This document shows, one piece after another, positions 45,907 to 54,828 of a stretch of 64,000 bases of DNA; positions within the stretch are counted from its first letter, which is position 1, and every line of letters begins with the position of its first letter. The position numbers and the translations under genes were made by a program. The stretch spans positions 2,728,001-2,792,000 of the forward strand of contig CAWKCD010000001.1 of NCBI GenBank assembly GCA_963848035.1. Direction: 5' to 3'. This DNA comes from JAVVHH01 sp963848035. GTDB lineage: Bacteria > Pseudomonadota > Alphaproteobacteria > Acetobacterales > Acetobacteraceae. The notes below the pieces were generated by a model that searched no databases, was not told the origin of the DNA, and saw only the letters and a list, made by a program, of their open reading frames with translations.

Positions 45907-46869
45907 GTGTCGAAAGCCTACCTCCTCCGCCGCCTCGCGCTGGCGATCCCCTCGCTGCTCGGCATCAGCCTCATCCTCTACACCGTCCTGGCGCTGGCCC
46001 CCGGCGACCCGTTCGGCGAACTCGCCACCAACCCCAACGTGCCCCCTGAAGTGCAGCAGATGCTGCGCGCCAAGTTCGGCCTCGATGACCCCGTCTGGTC
46101 GCGCTACCTGCACTGGCTGTTCGCCATGCTCAAAGGCGATTGGGGCTTCTCCTTCGTCAGCCGCATGGACGTCGACACGCTGATCAAGCAGCGTGTCCCC
46201 GTGACCCTGGCCGTGATCGGCGCCTCGCAGATCCTGGCGATCCTCATCGCCATCCCGGTCGGCGTCCTGGCCGCGCTCCGCCCCTATTCCCTGTTCGACC
46301 AGGTCGCCAACACGCTCGCCTTCATCGGCTTCTCGCTGCCCAGCTTCTTCACCGGGCTGCTGCTGATCCTGGTCTTCAGCATCCATCTCGACTGGCTGCC
46401 AATGGTCTTCCGCGCCGACCTGCAGGTCACCGGCTGGGCCTGGTGGTGGATCAACATCAAACAATCGATCATGCCCGTCGCCGTCCTAGGCCTGTTCCAG
46501 GGCGCTTCGCTGGTCCGCTTCGTCCGCTCCTCGGTGCTCGACGTCGTCAGGCTCGACTACGTCACCACCGCCCGCTCCAAGGGCATCGGCCGCCGCCGGG
46601 TCGTGATCCGCCACATCGTCCGCAACGGCATGATCCCGGTCGTCACCCTCATCGCGCTGCAGATGCCCGTCGTCTTCGGCGGCGCCATCATCACCGAGCA
46701 GATCTTCCGCGTCCCCGGCATCGGCTCGCTGCTGATCTCCTCCATCCTCGCCAACGACACCCCGGTCGTCATGGGCGTGACCTTCGTGTTCGCCATCCTG
46801 GTGGTGATCTTCAACCTGATCGCGGATTTGCTCTATGGCTGGCTCGACCCCCGTATCGCTTACCGCTGA
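45907..46869 (+). CDS. Peptide ABC transporter permease (DppB/OppB type)
   Basis: 320 aa inner-membrane permease. N-terminus YLLRRLALAIPSLLGISLIL then LALAPGDPFGELATNP is the DppB hallmark; the coupling loop is RFVRSSVLDVVRLDYVTTAR followed by SKGIGRRRVV. Start GTG 45907, 52 bases after the binding-protein stop. Overlaps the DppC gene by 35 bases. Confidence 0.93.
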   Translation: MSKAYLLRRLALAIPSLLGISLILYTVLALAPGDPFGELATNPNVPPEVQQMLRAKFGLDDPVWSRYLHWLFAMLKGDWGFSFVSRMDVDTLIKQRVPVTLAVIGASQILAILIAIPVGVLAALRPYSLFDQVANTLAFIGFSLPSFFTGLLLILVFSIHLDWLPMVFRADLQVTGWAWWWINIKQSIMPVAVLGLFQGASLVRFVRSSVLDVVRLDYVTTARSKGIGRRRVVIRHIVRNGMIPVVTLIALQMPVVFGGAIITEQIFRVPGIGSLLISSILANDTPVVMGVTFVFAILVVIFNLIADLLYGWLDPRIAYR

Positions 46870-47783
46870 GGCCCGCACCGGCCCCGCGCTCGCCGGCGCA
46901 CGCCGCCCGGTCACCCCCGGCCAGGAAGCCTGGCGGCGCTTCCGCAAGCACCGCCTCGCACTGGTGAGCCTGGTCGTCCTCGCGCTGATGGTCCTCGCCG
47001 TCGCCATCGGCCCGCTGCTCTGGCACGTCGCCATCAACGACATCGACTTCTCCGCCATGCTCCACCCGCCCGACGCCGATCACCCGCTCGGCACCGACGA
47101 TCTCGGCCAGGACGTGCTCGCCCGGCTGCTCTACGGCGGCCGCATCTCGCTCGCCGTCGGCCTCGCCGCCATGCTGGTCGCCGTCGTCGTCGGCGTCTTC
47201 GTCGGCGCCGTCTCCGGCATGTCCAGCGGCCCGGTCGACGCCTTCCTGATGTGGCTGACCGACCTCTTCCTCTCCCTGCCGCAACTGCCTCTGCTGCTCC
47301 TCATCATCTATCTGTTCCGGGACCAGCTCAAAGCCGTGTTCGGCGCCCAGGGCGGCGTGTTTCTGATGATCGTCATCGTCATCGGCGGCTTGCGCTGGAT
47401 GCCCGTGGCCCGTCTCGTGCGCGCCCAGTTCCTCAGCCTGCGCGAGAAGGAGTTCGTCGAAGCCGCCCGCGCCCTCGGCGCCTCCACCGCCCGCCTGGTC
47501 GCCTGGCACATCCTGCCGAACGCCCTCGGCCCGGTCATTGTCGCCGCCACCATCGAGGTCGCCAACGCCATCATCGCCGAATTCCACCCTCTCCTTCCTC
47601 GGCCTCGGCTTCCCGCCCGACATCCCCACCTGGGGTCGCGTCCTGTTCGATGCAAAGGACACGCTCGACGTCGCCCCGCATTGGGCGCTCGCCGCCGGCT
47701 CTGCGATCTTCGTCACCGTGCTGGCCATCAACTTCATCGGCGACGGCCTGCGCGACGCGCTCGACCCGCGGCGCGTCCTTTGA
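46835..47783 (+). CDS. Peptide ABC transporter permease (DppC/OppC type; single frameshift near 47582)
   Basis: About 315 aa corrected. WRRFRKHRLALVSLVVLALM starts the first helix, DADHPLGTDDLGQDVLARLL is the DppC signature, and REKEFVEAARALGASTARLV is the coupling loop. After VANAIIAE the frame goes astray; removing one T of the TT at 47582-47583 restores STLSFLGLGFPPDIPTWGRV, the invariant family block, to the stop at 47783. Length is 3n+1. The ATPase starts inside this stop codon (TTGA). If genuine, the shift would destroy the last two helices and inactivate the importer. Confidence 0.9.
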
Positions 47784-48754
47784 CCGAACCGCTCCTCGCC
47801 ATCGACGGCCTGAAAACCTGGTTCAAGACCGATGACGGCATGGTCCGCGCCGTCGACGGCGTCAGCATGGCGATCTGGCCCGGCGAGACCCTCGCCGTGG
47901 TCGGCGAATCCGGCTGCGGCAAGACCGTCACCGCCCGCAGCGTCCTCAAGCTGATCGACATGCCCCCCGGCCGCTTCGAAGCCGGCCAGATCCGCTGGCA
48001 AGGCCGCGACCTCGTCCCGCTCTCCGGCGGCGAGATGGACAAGATCCGCGCCCGCGAGATCGGCATGGTCTTCCAGGAGCCGATGACCTCGCTCAACCCC
48101 GTCTACCGCGTCGGCGAACAGATTGCCGAAGCCGTCCGGGCCCACCGCAAAGGCTCCGACGGCGCGGCGATGGACACCGCGATCGAAATGCTCCGCCTGG
48201 TCCAGATCCCCGACGCGGCCAGGCGCATCAACGACTACCCGCACCAATTCTCCGGCGGCATGCGCCAGCGCGTCATGATCGCCATGGCGCTCGCCTGCCA
48301 GCCCAAACTGCTGATCGCCGACGAACCCACCACCGCGCTCGACGTCACCATCCAAGCGCAGATCCTCGAATTGCTGGACGACATGAAGGGCCGCTTCGGC
48401 ATGGCCATCATGCTCATCACCCACGACATGGGCGTCGTCGCCGAGCGCGCCCAGCGCGTGGTGGTCATGTACGCCGGCAAGGTGGTCGAGGAAGCCGATG
48501 TGGTCGAGCTGTTCGGTGATCCGCGCCACCCTTACACGCAGGGCCTGATCCGCTCGATCCCGCGCGTCGACGCCGACGCCGGCCGCAAAGCCCGGCTGGA
48601 GCAGATCCCAGGCTCGGTCCCGAGCTTGCTCGACCCGCCGCCGGGCTGCCGATTCGCGGCGCGCTGCAAATTCGCCATGCCCGCCTGCACCGCCGCCGAG
48701 CCGCCGCTGCGAACCGTTGGTCCCAACCACAAATCGGCCTGCATACTTGACTGA
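47780..48754 (+). CDS. Peptide ABC transporter ATP-binding protein (DppD/OppD type)
   Basis: 324 aa. Start TTG 47780 overlapping the permease TGA; it gives MTEPLLAIDGLKTWFKTDDG. Walker A GESGCGKT, Q-loop MVFQEPMTSLNPVYRVGEQI, signature FSGGMRQR, Walker B LLIADEPTTALDVTIQAQIL. The C-terminal oligopeptide-transporter domain has CRFAARCKFAMPACTAAEPP with the four cysteine-type iron-sulfur/zinc pattern seen in DppD. Overlaps the next ATPase by 8 bases. Confidence 0.95.
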   Translation: MTEPLLAIDGLKTWFKTDDGMVRAVDGVSMAIWPGETLAVVGESGCGKTVTARSVLKLIDMPPGRFEAGQIRWQGRDLVPLSGGEMDKIRAREIGMVFQEPMTSLNPVYRVGEQIAEAVRAHRKGSDGAAMDTAIEMLRLVQIPDAARRINDYPHQFSGGMRQRVMIAMALACQPKLLIADEPTTALDVTIQAQILELLDDMKGRFGMAIMLITHDMGVVAERAQRVVVMYAGKVVEEADVVELFGDPRHPYTQGLIRSIPRVDADAGRKARLEQIPGSVPSLLDPPPGCRFAARCKFAMPACTAAEPPLRTVGPNHKSACILD

Positions 48755-49739
48755 ACCGCTCCTCTCCGTCCGTCAGCTCACCAAGCGGTTCCCGATCCGC
48801 GGCGGCTTCTTCGGCCGTGAGGTCGAGGCGGTCCACGCCGTCGACGGCGTCAGCCTCGACGTCGCGCCCGGCGAGACGCTGGGCCTCGTCGGCGAGAGCG
48901 GCTGCGGCAAATCGACCACCGGCCGCTGCATCCTGCGCCTGATCGAGCCCACCTCTGGCGAGATCTGGTTCCAGGGCCGCGACGTCACCCACACCGAGGG
49001 CGAGGACCTCCGCCGCATGCGCCGGGACATGCAGATCATGTTCCAGGACCCGTTCGCCTCGCTCAACCCGCGGCACACGGTCGGCGCCATCATCGGCGAG
49101 GCGCTGGTCATCCATAACCTGGCCCGCAATCAGCGCGAGCGCGAGGAGAAGGTCGCCGCTCTGCTCGAGACCGTCGGCCTCCGCGCCGAGCACATGCGCC
49201 GCTTCCCGCACGAGTTCTCCGGCGGGCAGCGGCAGCGTATCGGCATCGCCCGCGCGCTCGCCGTGGAACCCAAGCTGATCGTCTGCGACGAGCCGGTCTC
49301 CGCGCTCGACGTGTCGGTGCAGGCCCAAGTGGTCAACCTGCTGGAGGACCTCTCCGAACGGCTGGGCCTAGCCTATTTGTTCATCGCCCACGATCTTTCC
49401 GTCGTCGAACACATCAGCCACCGGGTCGCGGTCATGTATCTCGGCCGGGTCGTCGAGATCGCGCCGTCGCGCGACCTCTATCGCAACCCGCTCCACCCCT
49501 ACACCGAGGCGCTGCTCTCTGCCGTTCCGATCCCGGACCCGACGCTGCGCCGCAAGCGGATCGTGCTGCAGGGTGATGTCCCGAACCCCCTCCGGCCACC
49601 TTCCGGCTGCCGGTTCCGCACCCGCTGCCCGATCGCCCAAGCGATCTGCGCTGAGGCGGCGCCCCCGCTGCTGGCGGATGCGGACGGTCATGCCGTGGCC
49701 TGCCATTTCCGCGGCACGGGCTCACACGCCCAATCCTGA
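48747..49739 (+). CDS. Peptide ABC transporter ATP-binding protein (DppF/OppF type)
   Basis: 330 aa. TTG 48747 is chosen: it gives MTEPLLSVRQLTKRFPIRGG, nearly repeating the start of the preceding ATPase, and both genes use TTG. Walker A GESGCGKSTTGR, IMFQDPFASLNPRHTVG, signature FSGGQRQR, Walker B LIVCDEPVSALDVSVQAQVV. C-terminal domain PPSGCRFRTRCPIAQAICAE. Last gene of the peptide importer. Confidence 0.95.
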   Translation: MTEPLLSVRQLTKRFPIRGGFFGREVEAVHAVDGVSLDVAPGETLGLVGESGCGKSTTGRCILRLIEPTSGEIWFQGRDVTHTEGEDLRRMRRDMQIMFQDPFASLNPRHTVGAIIGEALVIHNLARNQREREEKVAALLETVGLRAEHMRRFPHEFSGGQRQRIGIARALAVEPKLIVCDEPVSALDVSVQAQVVNLLEDLSERLGLAYLFIAHDLSVVEHISHRVAVMYLGRVVEIAPSRDLYRNPLHPYTEALLSAVPIPDPTLRRKRIVLQGDVPNPLRPPSGCRFRTRCPIAQAICAEAAPPLLADADGHAVACHFRGTGSHAQS

Positions 49740-49809
49740 TCGGGCGCGTATACGATTTGGAAACTATTTCAACGGATAGTTGTCCCATTAATTCGTAAGG
49801 TCACTTTTC

Positions 49810-50922
49810 ATGCTGGTAGGCGACATTCGGTCGGCTGGACAACTGCAGGCGCTCGGCGTCGGCCCGGAGACCAACATGGTGGAGGCTTACCGTCTCGCGG
49901 CCAAGGCGCTAGGCGACATGCAGCAGCACCGGATCTGCCCGACGCCGGAGGCCTACGAGCTCTGGGTGGCGTACCTTTCCGGCAACAACCCCGGCCTGAC
50001 CCGGCGCATGGACGAGTTGCTGCGCAGCGGCGCCCGCATCACCCCGGCCATGATCGACGTGCTCCTCAAGGAGTTCGAGTGCGACGCCGCCGCCGGCAGC
50101 GACGACGCCGCTTCCGAGAACTATCTCGCCATGTCCGACAGCCTGCAGGATGCCGCCGACGCGCTGGTGCAGCAGGCCGATGACGGCCGCGTCGCCATGC
50201 GCGACTATGGACAGGTCCTGGCGCAAACCGTGGTCCGGCTCGGCGACGAACCGAACGGCGACGAGAGCATGCGCATCATCGCCATGCTCACCACCGAAAC
50301 CCTCAAGATGGCCGAGCTCAACCGCGACCTGCGCGAGGAACTCGCCTCGACCTCGGCCCGTGTCGGCAAGCTGCGGCGCATGCTCGCCGAGGAGAAGCTC
50401 GCCGCCTCGACCGACCCGCTCACCGGCCTGTCGAACCGGCGCGTGTTCGAATCACGGCTCAAGCGCGCGGCCGCCAAGCTGGCGGGCGAGGGCGGCGTCG
50501 CCGCGTCGCTGCTGCTGCTCGACGTCGACAACTTCAAGCGCTTCAACGACACCTACGGTCACAGCACCGGCGACTTGGTGCTGCGCCTGGTCGGGCGACT
50601 GCTGATCGAGAGCATCAAGGGCCGGGACATCGCCGCTCGTTACGGCGGCGAGGAGTTCGCGATCCTGCTCGTGGGCGCCGACCTGAACGCCGCGGCCAAC
50701 GTGGCCCGGCAGATCTGCTCGACGCTGGCCAACAAGCGCTTCAAGCTCGCGAGTGCGACCGAGCAGGGCCAAGGACGGGTGACGATCTCGATCGGTGTCG
50801 CGCAACTCCGCGCCGCCGACTCGGTCCGCGCCGTCGTCGACCGCGCCGACGCGGCGCTCTACGCCGCCAAACGCGCCGGCCGAAACCGTGTCGTCACCGA
50901 ATTGGAAAACGTTACGATGTAA
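49810..50922 (+). CDS. Diguanylate cyclase (GGDEF domain)
   Basis: 370 aa. Residues 1-190 are a helical N-terminal region with no recognised sensor domain and a coiled-coil-like stretch (ELNRDLREELASTSARVGKL) just before the catalytic domain. GGDEF domain about 200-365: DPLTGLSNRRVFESRL, LLLLDVDNFKRFNDTYGHST, and active-site GGEEF in ARYGGEEFAILL. The inhibitory RxxD site five residues before GGEEF reads KGRD, so product inhibition is probably lost. No membrane segment, hence cytoplasmic. Stands alone, 70 bases after the peptide importer, convergent with the racemase-family gene. Confidence 0.9.
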   Translation: MLVGDIRSAGQLQALGVGPETNMVEAYRLAAKALGDMQQHRICPTPEAYELWVAYLSGNNPGLTRRMDELLRSGARITPAMIDVLLKEFECDAAAGSDDAASENYLAMSDSLQDAADALVQQADDGRVAMRDYGQVLAQTVVRLGDEPNGDESMRIIAMLTTETLKMAELNRDLREELASTSARVGKLRRMLAEEKLAASTDPLTGLSNRRVFESRLKRAAAKLAGEGGVAASLLLLDVDNFKRFNDTYGHSTGDLVLRLVGRLLIESIKGRDIAARYGGEEFAILLVGADLNAAANVARQICSTLANKRFKLASATEQGQGRVTISIGVAQLRAADSVRAVVDRADAALYAAKRAGRNRVVTELENVTM

Positions 50923-50931
50923 ACACAAAAA

Positions 50932-51570
50932 TTAGGCGATGGCCGCCGCGGCGAGACCGACGACCGGGCTGTTGAGCACCTTCGCGCCGCCCACGGCCAG
51001 CCGGCTGGCCCCCGCCATCGAGGCCTGCGCGAGCGCGACACGCGCCGCCCCGCCTTGCAGCGCCCGATCGGCCGCCGCGGCGATCAGCTGATGATAGCGG
51101 TCGGTAGCACCGGCCTTGAACGCGTCCCAGGCGTCCGGCACCAGCTCGATGGACACGGTCGCGCCGGTGTGGCTGGCGGCCCGCTCGAACAGGCGCCGCG
51201 TCGGCCCGATCGTCGTCTCGACGGCGCAGAGGACGACGACCGTGCCGCCGCCCGCCACGGCCTCCGCGGCCAATGCGGCATCGACGCGCAGGATCGGGCA
51301 GCTCGCCTCGTCGGCGGCGGTCTCCGCGGCCGGTCCCAGGGTCGAGCAAGTGAGCAAGACGGCGTCGGCCGCTGCCGACATCTCCTGCAGGACCCCGACC
51401 GTCTCGGTCGCGATCTCCGCCGTGAGCCCGCCCTCCCGCTCCGCGCGGGACAGCAGGTCGGCGCGCACCCGGTGGTGCAGCTCGAGGTCTCGACGCCCGA
51501 GCGAGGCCAGGGCGGCGTCGAACACGGCGACGTTGCTGTCGACCGTGTGCAGGCAGGCGATCCGTCGCAT
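50932..51570 (-). CDS. Aspartate/glutamate racemase family protein
   Basis: 212 aa. ATG 51570 with GGAGGAG about 8 bases upstream starts MRRIACLHTVDSNVAVFDAA. First active-site Cys lies in AVLLTCSTLGPAAETA; the partner position, where racemases have a second Cys, reads RVALAQASMAGASRL, so the second catalytic Cys is absent. Such one-Cys members occur among AroM/hydantoin-racemase-like proteins of uncertain activity, so racemase chemistry is doubtful. It lies 14 bases downstream of the large Asp-box gene on the same strand and may be co-transcribed. Confidence 0.75.
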   Translation of the reverse strand: MRRIACLHTVDSNVAVFDAALASLGRRDLELHHRVRADLLSRAEREGGLTAEIATETVGVLQEMSAAADAVLLTCSTLGPAAETAADEASCPILRVDAALAAEAVAGGGTVVVLCAVETTIGPTRRLFERAASHTGATVSIELVPDAWDAFKAGATDRYHQLIAAAADRALQGGAARVALAQASMAGASRLAVGGAKVLNSPVVGLAAAAIA

Positions 51571-51584
51571 GCGAGGCTCCTCCT

Positions 51585-54500
51585 TCAGTCGGCGACCAGC
51601 TTGGTGCCCAGTTCGGCAGCGGATCGGTTCAGCGCCGCCACCTCGCTGGCGACGAGGGTGTCGAGCTTGCCCAGCTCGGCGTCGATCTTGCCGATGATCT
51701 CGCGTGAGACGGCCTCGTGCGACGCGGTCGGCGGCGTGTCGGAGATGCCGACGCCGGCGAGCAGGTCGGCGATCGTGTCGTTCAGGCCGGCCGGGTGGCG
51801 CAGCACGTCGCGCGGCGATTTCCGCCCCGTATCGACCAGCACATTCTCGATCGCCTCGAGCCCGGACTTGATCTTGCCCGCCGCCGCTTCGAGCGCATCC
51901 GGGGCCCGCGCGAGCGCGCGCTTGATGCGTCGAAGCCGGTTGAGCGCCTCGTGCAGGCGGGAAAGCGCGTCGGTCAGGTCGCTCAGCAAGGCGAACTGCG
52001 CGGCGTAGCCCTCCGGCGTGGTCTTCAGACGCGGATCGGGTGCGATGACCAGGGGAGCGGATTGGGTGGCGCCGCCCGAGGTCAGCGCGACCGTGTAGTG
52101 GCCGGGAACGGCGACCGGGCCGGCCGGGTTGTCGCCGTCGGAGGCGAGCGCGCCGGTCTTCTCCGCCAGGTCTTTGTCGATGGCGACCGGGCCCGGATAT
52201 TTCAGGTCCCAAAGGAAACGGTTCAGGCCAGGTTTGACGGTCGGGCGTTTGGCGCCCTTCGCCGCGTCGTCGCTGCGGAAGGTGACGATCTCGACGCCGG
52301 CCGGGTCGCCGATGGTGATGGTGACCGGGCCCTCATGGTCCGGCGGCAGCCAGTAATGGATCAAGGCCCCTTGCGGCGGGTTCTCGCCCACGTCGAGATG
52401 TTCGCGGGTCTTGCTGCCGTCGGGATGCTCGGTCGTGGTGATGCCGCCGCCGATGCCGAAGGCGAGCGCCGTCGAGGTGCCGGCGCGGGTGCCGCGGAGG
52501 GCGGCGAAGTGCAGCTTGGTGCGGATCGCGGTGCGGGGCGGGATGAGGGTCGGTCCATCGGCGCCGTTGGCCAGGGCGCGGAGCGGGGTGATGTCGTCCA
52601 TGATCCAGAACGAGCGGCCATGCGTGCCGACCACGAGGTCGGCGCCCTTGAGCTTCAGGTCGTAGACCGGGCAGACCGGGAACTTGCCGGGAATGCGCTG
52701 CCAGTGCGCGCCGTCATCCATGCTGAAATGGATGCCGGTCTCGGTGCCGACGAACAGCAGGCCCGGCGTGTCGGTGTCGGCGCGGATGACGCGGGTGATC
52801 TCGTCGGCGGGAAAATCGCCGACGATCGAGACCCAGCTCCGGCCGCTATCGGTCGAGCGGAACAGATACGGGCGGTAATCCGCAAGCTTGTAGCAGGTGG
52901 CGGAGACATAAACCGTGTCGGGATGGTGCGCGCAGAGTTCGACGCAGCCGACATAGGCGAGCGCCGGCATGTCCGGCGGCGTGACGTTGGTCCAGCTCTT
53001 GCCGTCGTCGCGGGTGACATGCACGAGGCCGTCATCGGTGGTGGCCCAGATCTCGCCCTTTCGGTGCGGCGATTCCGCGACGCAGGCGCAGGTGGCGTGG
53101 ACCTCGGCGCCGGCGCTCTCTCGGGTGATGTCGCCACCGGAATGGCCTTGGCGGGATTTGTCGTTGAGGCTGAGGTCGGGGGAGATCTCCTCCCAGGTCA
53201 TGCCCTGGTCGCGCGTGCGAAAGACATGGTTCCCTGCGGCATAGAGCAGGTCGGGGTCGTGGGGGGAGAAGACGATCGGGAAGGTCCAGGGGAAGCGGTA
53301 GCGCATGTCGCGGGGGGCGATGCCCGTGCTTTCCTCGGGCCAGACGTTGACGAGTTGGATCTGGTTCTCGCGGCGGTCCCAGCGCTGCAGGGCGCCGGAG
53401 CCGCCGGGGCTCGAGCCGACTGCGCCGTGGAAGACGATGTTGTCGTCGTCGGGCTTGACCGCGATGAAGCCGCTCTCGCCGGAGCCGGGATAGAAGCAGT
53501 CGCCCAAGGTGATCGCACCCCAGATCGAGGCGGAGGGCACGGCGATGGCGGTGTTGTCCTGCTGCGTGCCGTAGACGTTGTATGGATACTGGTTATCGCA
53601 GGCGATGCGGTAGAACTGGGCGGTCTTTTGATTGTAGATGCTGGTCCAGGTGTCGCCGCCGTTGAAGGAGATGTTGGCGCCGCCGTCATTGCCCTGGATC
53701 ATGCGCTGCGGCTGCGCCGGGTCGATCCAGATGTCGTGGTTGTCGCCGTGCGGGGTGAGGATCTCCGAGAAGCTCACGCCGCCATCGGTGCTGCGCCAGA
53801 GCTGCAGGTTGTTGACGTACACGGTCTCGGGATGGGCGGGGTCGGCGGTGACATGGGTGTAGTACCAGGGGCGGTGCATCAGGTCGCGGCTGCCGCAGAC
53901 GAGCTTCCAGCTCTCGCCGAGATCGTCGGAGCGGTAGAGGCCGGTCTTTTCCTCCAGCGCCTCGATCAGCGCCCAGACCCGGCCCGAGCGGGCGGGGGAA
54001 ACGGAGACGCCGATCTTGCCGAGCGTGCCGTCGGGGAGGCCGGGGTTGTGCGTGATCTCCTGCCAGGTGTCGCCGCCGTCGGTGGAGCGGAATAGGCCGC
54101 AGCCGGGTCCGCCGGAACTGAGGTTCCAGAAGGAGCGGCGGGTCTGCCAAAGGGAGGCGAACAGGATGCGGGGGTTGGTGGGATCGATGGTGACGTCGAT
54201 GCAGCCGGTGTCCTGGTTGCGGTGGAGCACGCGCTCCCAGCTCTGGCCGCCGTCCTTGGTGCGGTAGAGGCCGCGGGTCTCGTTGGGGCCGAAGATGTCG
54301 CCGAGCACGGCGGCGTACGCGATGTCGGGATTGCGGGGGTGGATGACGATCTCGCCGATATGCTTGCTGTCCTTGAGGCCGATATGGCGCCAGGTGCGGC
54401 CGGCATCGTCGGATTTGTAGAGGCCGTCGCCGTAGGAGACGTCGATGCGCATCTCGGTCTCGCCGGTGCCGGCATAGATCACATTGGGGTCGGACGGAGC

Positions 54501-54728
54501 GACGGCCAGGGCGCCGATGGCCGAGGTGCCCAGGAAGCCGTCGCTGACGCAGCGCCAGTAGGTGCCGGCATCGGTGGTTTTCCAGATGCCGCCGGCGCAG
54601 CCGCCGAAATAGAAGGTCTGCTTGTTGACGGGGTCGCCGGCCACCGCGACGACCCGGCCGCCGCGGGGCGGGCCGATGCAGCGCCAGGTCAGAGCGTCGA
54701 GTTGGTCGCGGACGATCGGATGAGCCAC
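51585..54728 (-). CDS. Large Asp-box (BNR/sialidase-like beta-propeller) protein
   Basis: About 1047 aa. Sortilin/VPS10-type glycosyl-hydrolase-like propeller with repeated Asp boxes: SDDAGRTWRHIG, TKDGGQSWERVL, STDGGDTWQEI, SDDLGESWKLV, STDGGVSFSEIL, TRDGKSW-like copies and STDSGRSWVSI. Residues after about 750 are a beta-sandwich-like part and then a helical bundle (LTDALSRLHEALNRLRRIKR). No signal peptide is obvious. Start choice: GTG 54746 is the longest; GTG 54728 has GGGAGA 8 bases upstream and is preferred. Such proteins are usually annotated as glycosyl hydrolase or photosystem-stability-factor-like without proven activity. Single intact frame, unlike many neighbours. Confidence 0.82.
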   Translation of the reverse strand: MAHPIVRDQLDALTWRCIGPPRGGRVVAVAGDPVNKQTFYFGGCAGGIWKTTDAGTYWRCVSDGFLGTSAIGALAVAPSDPNVIYAGTGETEMRIDVSYGDGLYKSDDAGRTWRHIGLKDSKHIGEIVIHPRNPDIAYAAVLGDIFGPNETRGLYRTKDGGQSWERVLHRNQDTGCIDVTIDPTNPRILFASLWQTRRSFWNLSSGGPGCGLFRSTDGGDTWQEITHNPGLPDGTLGKIGVSVSPARSGRVWALIEALEEKTGLYRSDDLGESWKLVCGSRDLMHRPWYYTHVTADPAHPETVYVNNLQLWRSTDGGVSFSEILTPHGDNHDIWIDPAQPQRMIQGNDGGANISFNGGDTWTSIYNQKTAQFYRIACDNQYPYNVYGTQQDNTAIAVPSASIWGAITLGDCFYPGSGESGFIAVKPDDDNIVFHGAVGSSPGGSGALQRWDRRENQIQLVNVWPEESTGIAPRDMRYRFPWTFPIVFSPHDPDLLYAAGNHVFRTRDQGMTWEEISPDLSLNDKSRQGHSGGDITRESAGAEVHATCACVAESPHRKGEIWATTDDGLVHVTRDDGKSWTNVTPPDMPALAYVGCVELCAHHPDTVYVSATCYKLADYRPYLFRSTDSGRSWVSIVGDFPADEITRVIRADTDTPGLLFVGTETGIHFSMDDGAHWQRIPGKFPVCPVYDLKLKGADLVVGTHGRSFWIMDDITPLRALANGADGPTLIPPRTAIRTKLHFAALRGTRAGTSTALAFGIGGGITTTEHPDGSKTREHLDVGENPPQGALIHYWLPPDHEGPVTITIGDPAGVEIVTFRSDDAAKGAKRPTVKPGLNRFLWDLKYPGPVAIDKDLAEKTGALASDGDNPAGPVAVPGHYTVALTSGGATQSAPLVIAPDPRLKTTPEGYAAQFALLSDLTDALSRLHEALNRLRRIKRALARAPDALEAAAGKIKSGLEAIENVLVDTGRKSPRDVLRHPAGLNDTIADLLAGVGISDTPPTASHEAVSREIIGKIDAELGKLDTLVASEVAALNRSAAELGTKLVAD

Positions 54729-54828
54729 CGGCAATTCTCCCTGCACGGGGGCAGGTTAAGCCGTCAGGGGATGGTGGCAAGCGGCGGGGGTGTTTGATAC
54801 GGTCGCTCGCAAAATCGGGAGACGTTCG

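Noticed and set aside
46811..48730. 639-codon minus-strand open frame opposite dppC/dppD-type genes
   Set aside because: Antisense artefact over unambiguous ABC-transporter genes.
49740..51600. Replication-origin features near the skew change
   Set aside because: No clustered DnaA boxes and no replication or partition genes were seen, so no origin is annotated; only the skew observation is reported.
51717..54095. 792-codon plus-strand open frame opposite the Asp-box gene
   Set aside because: No motif and biased composition; the minus strand shows seven or more Asp boxes in one intact frame.
54742..54757. CCTGC/GCAGG hairpin near the start of the Asp-box gene
   Set aside because: Short stem overlapping a possible start codon; no supporting context.
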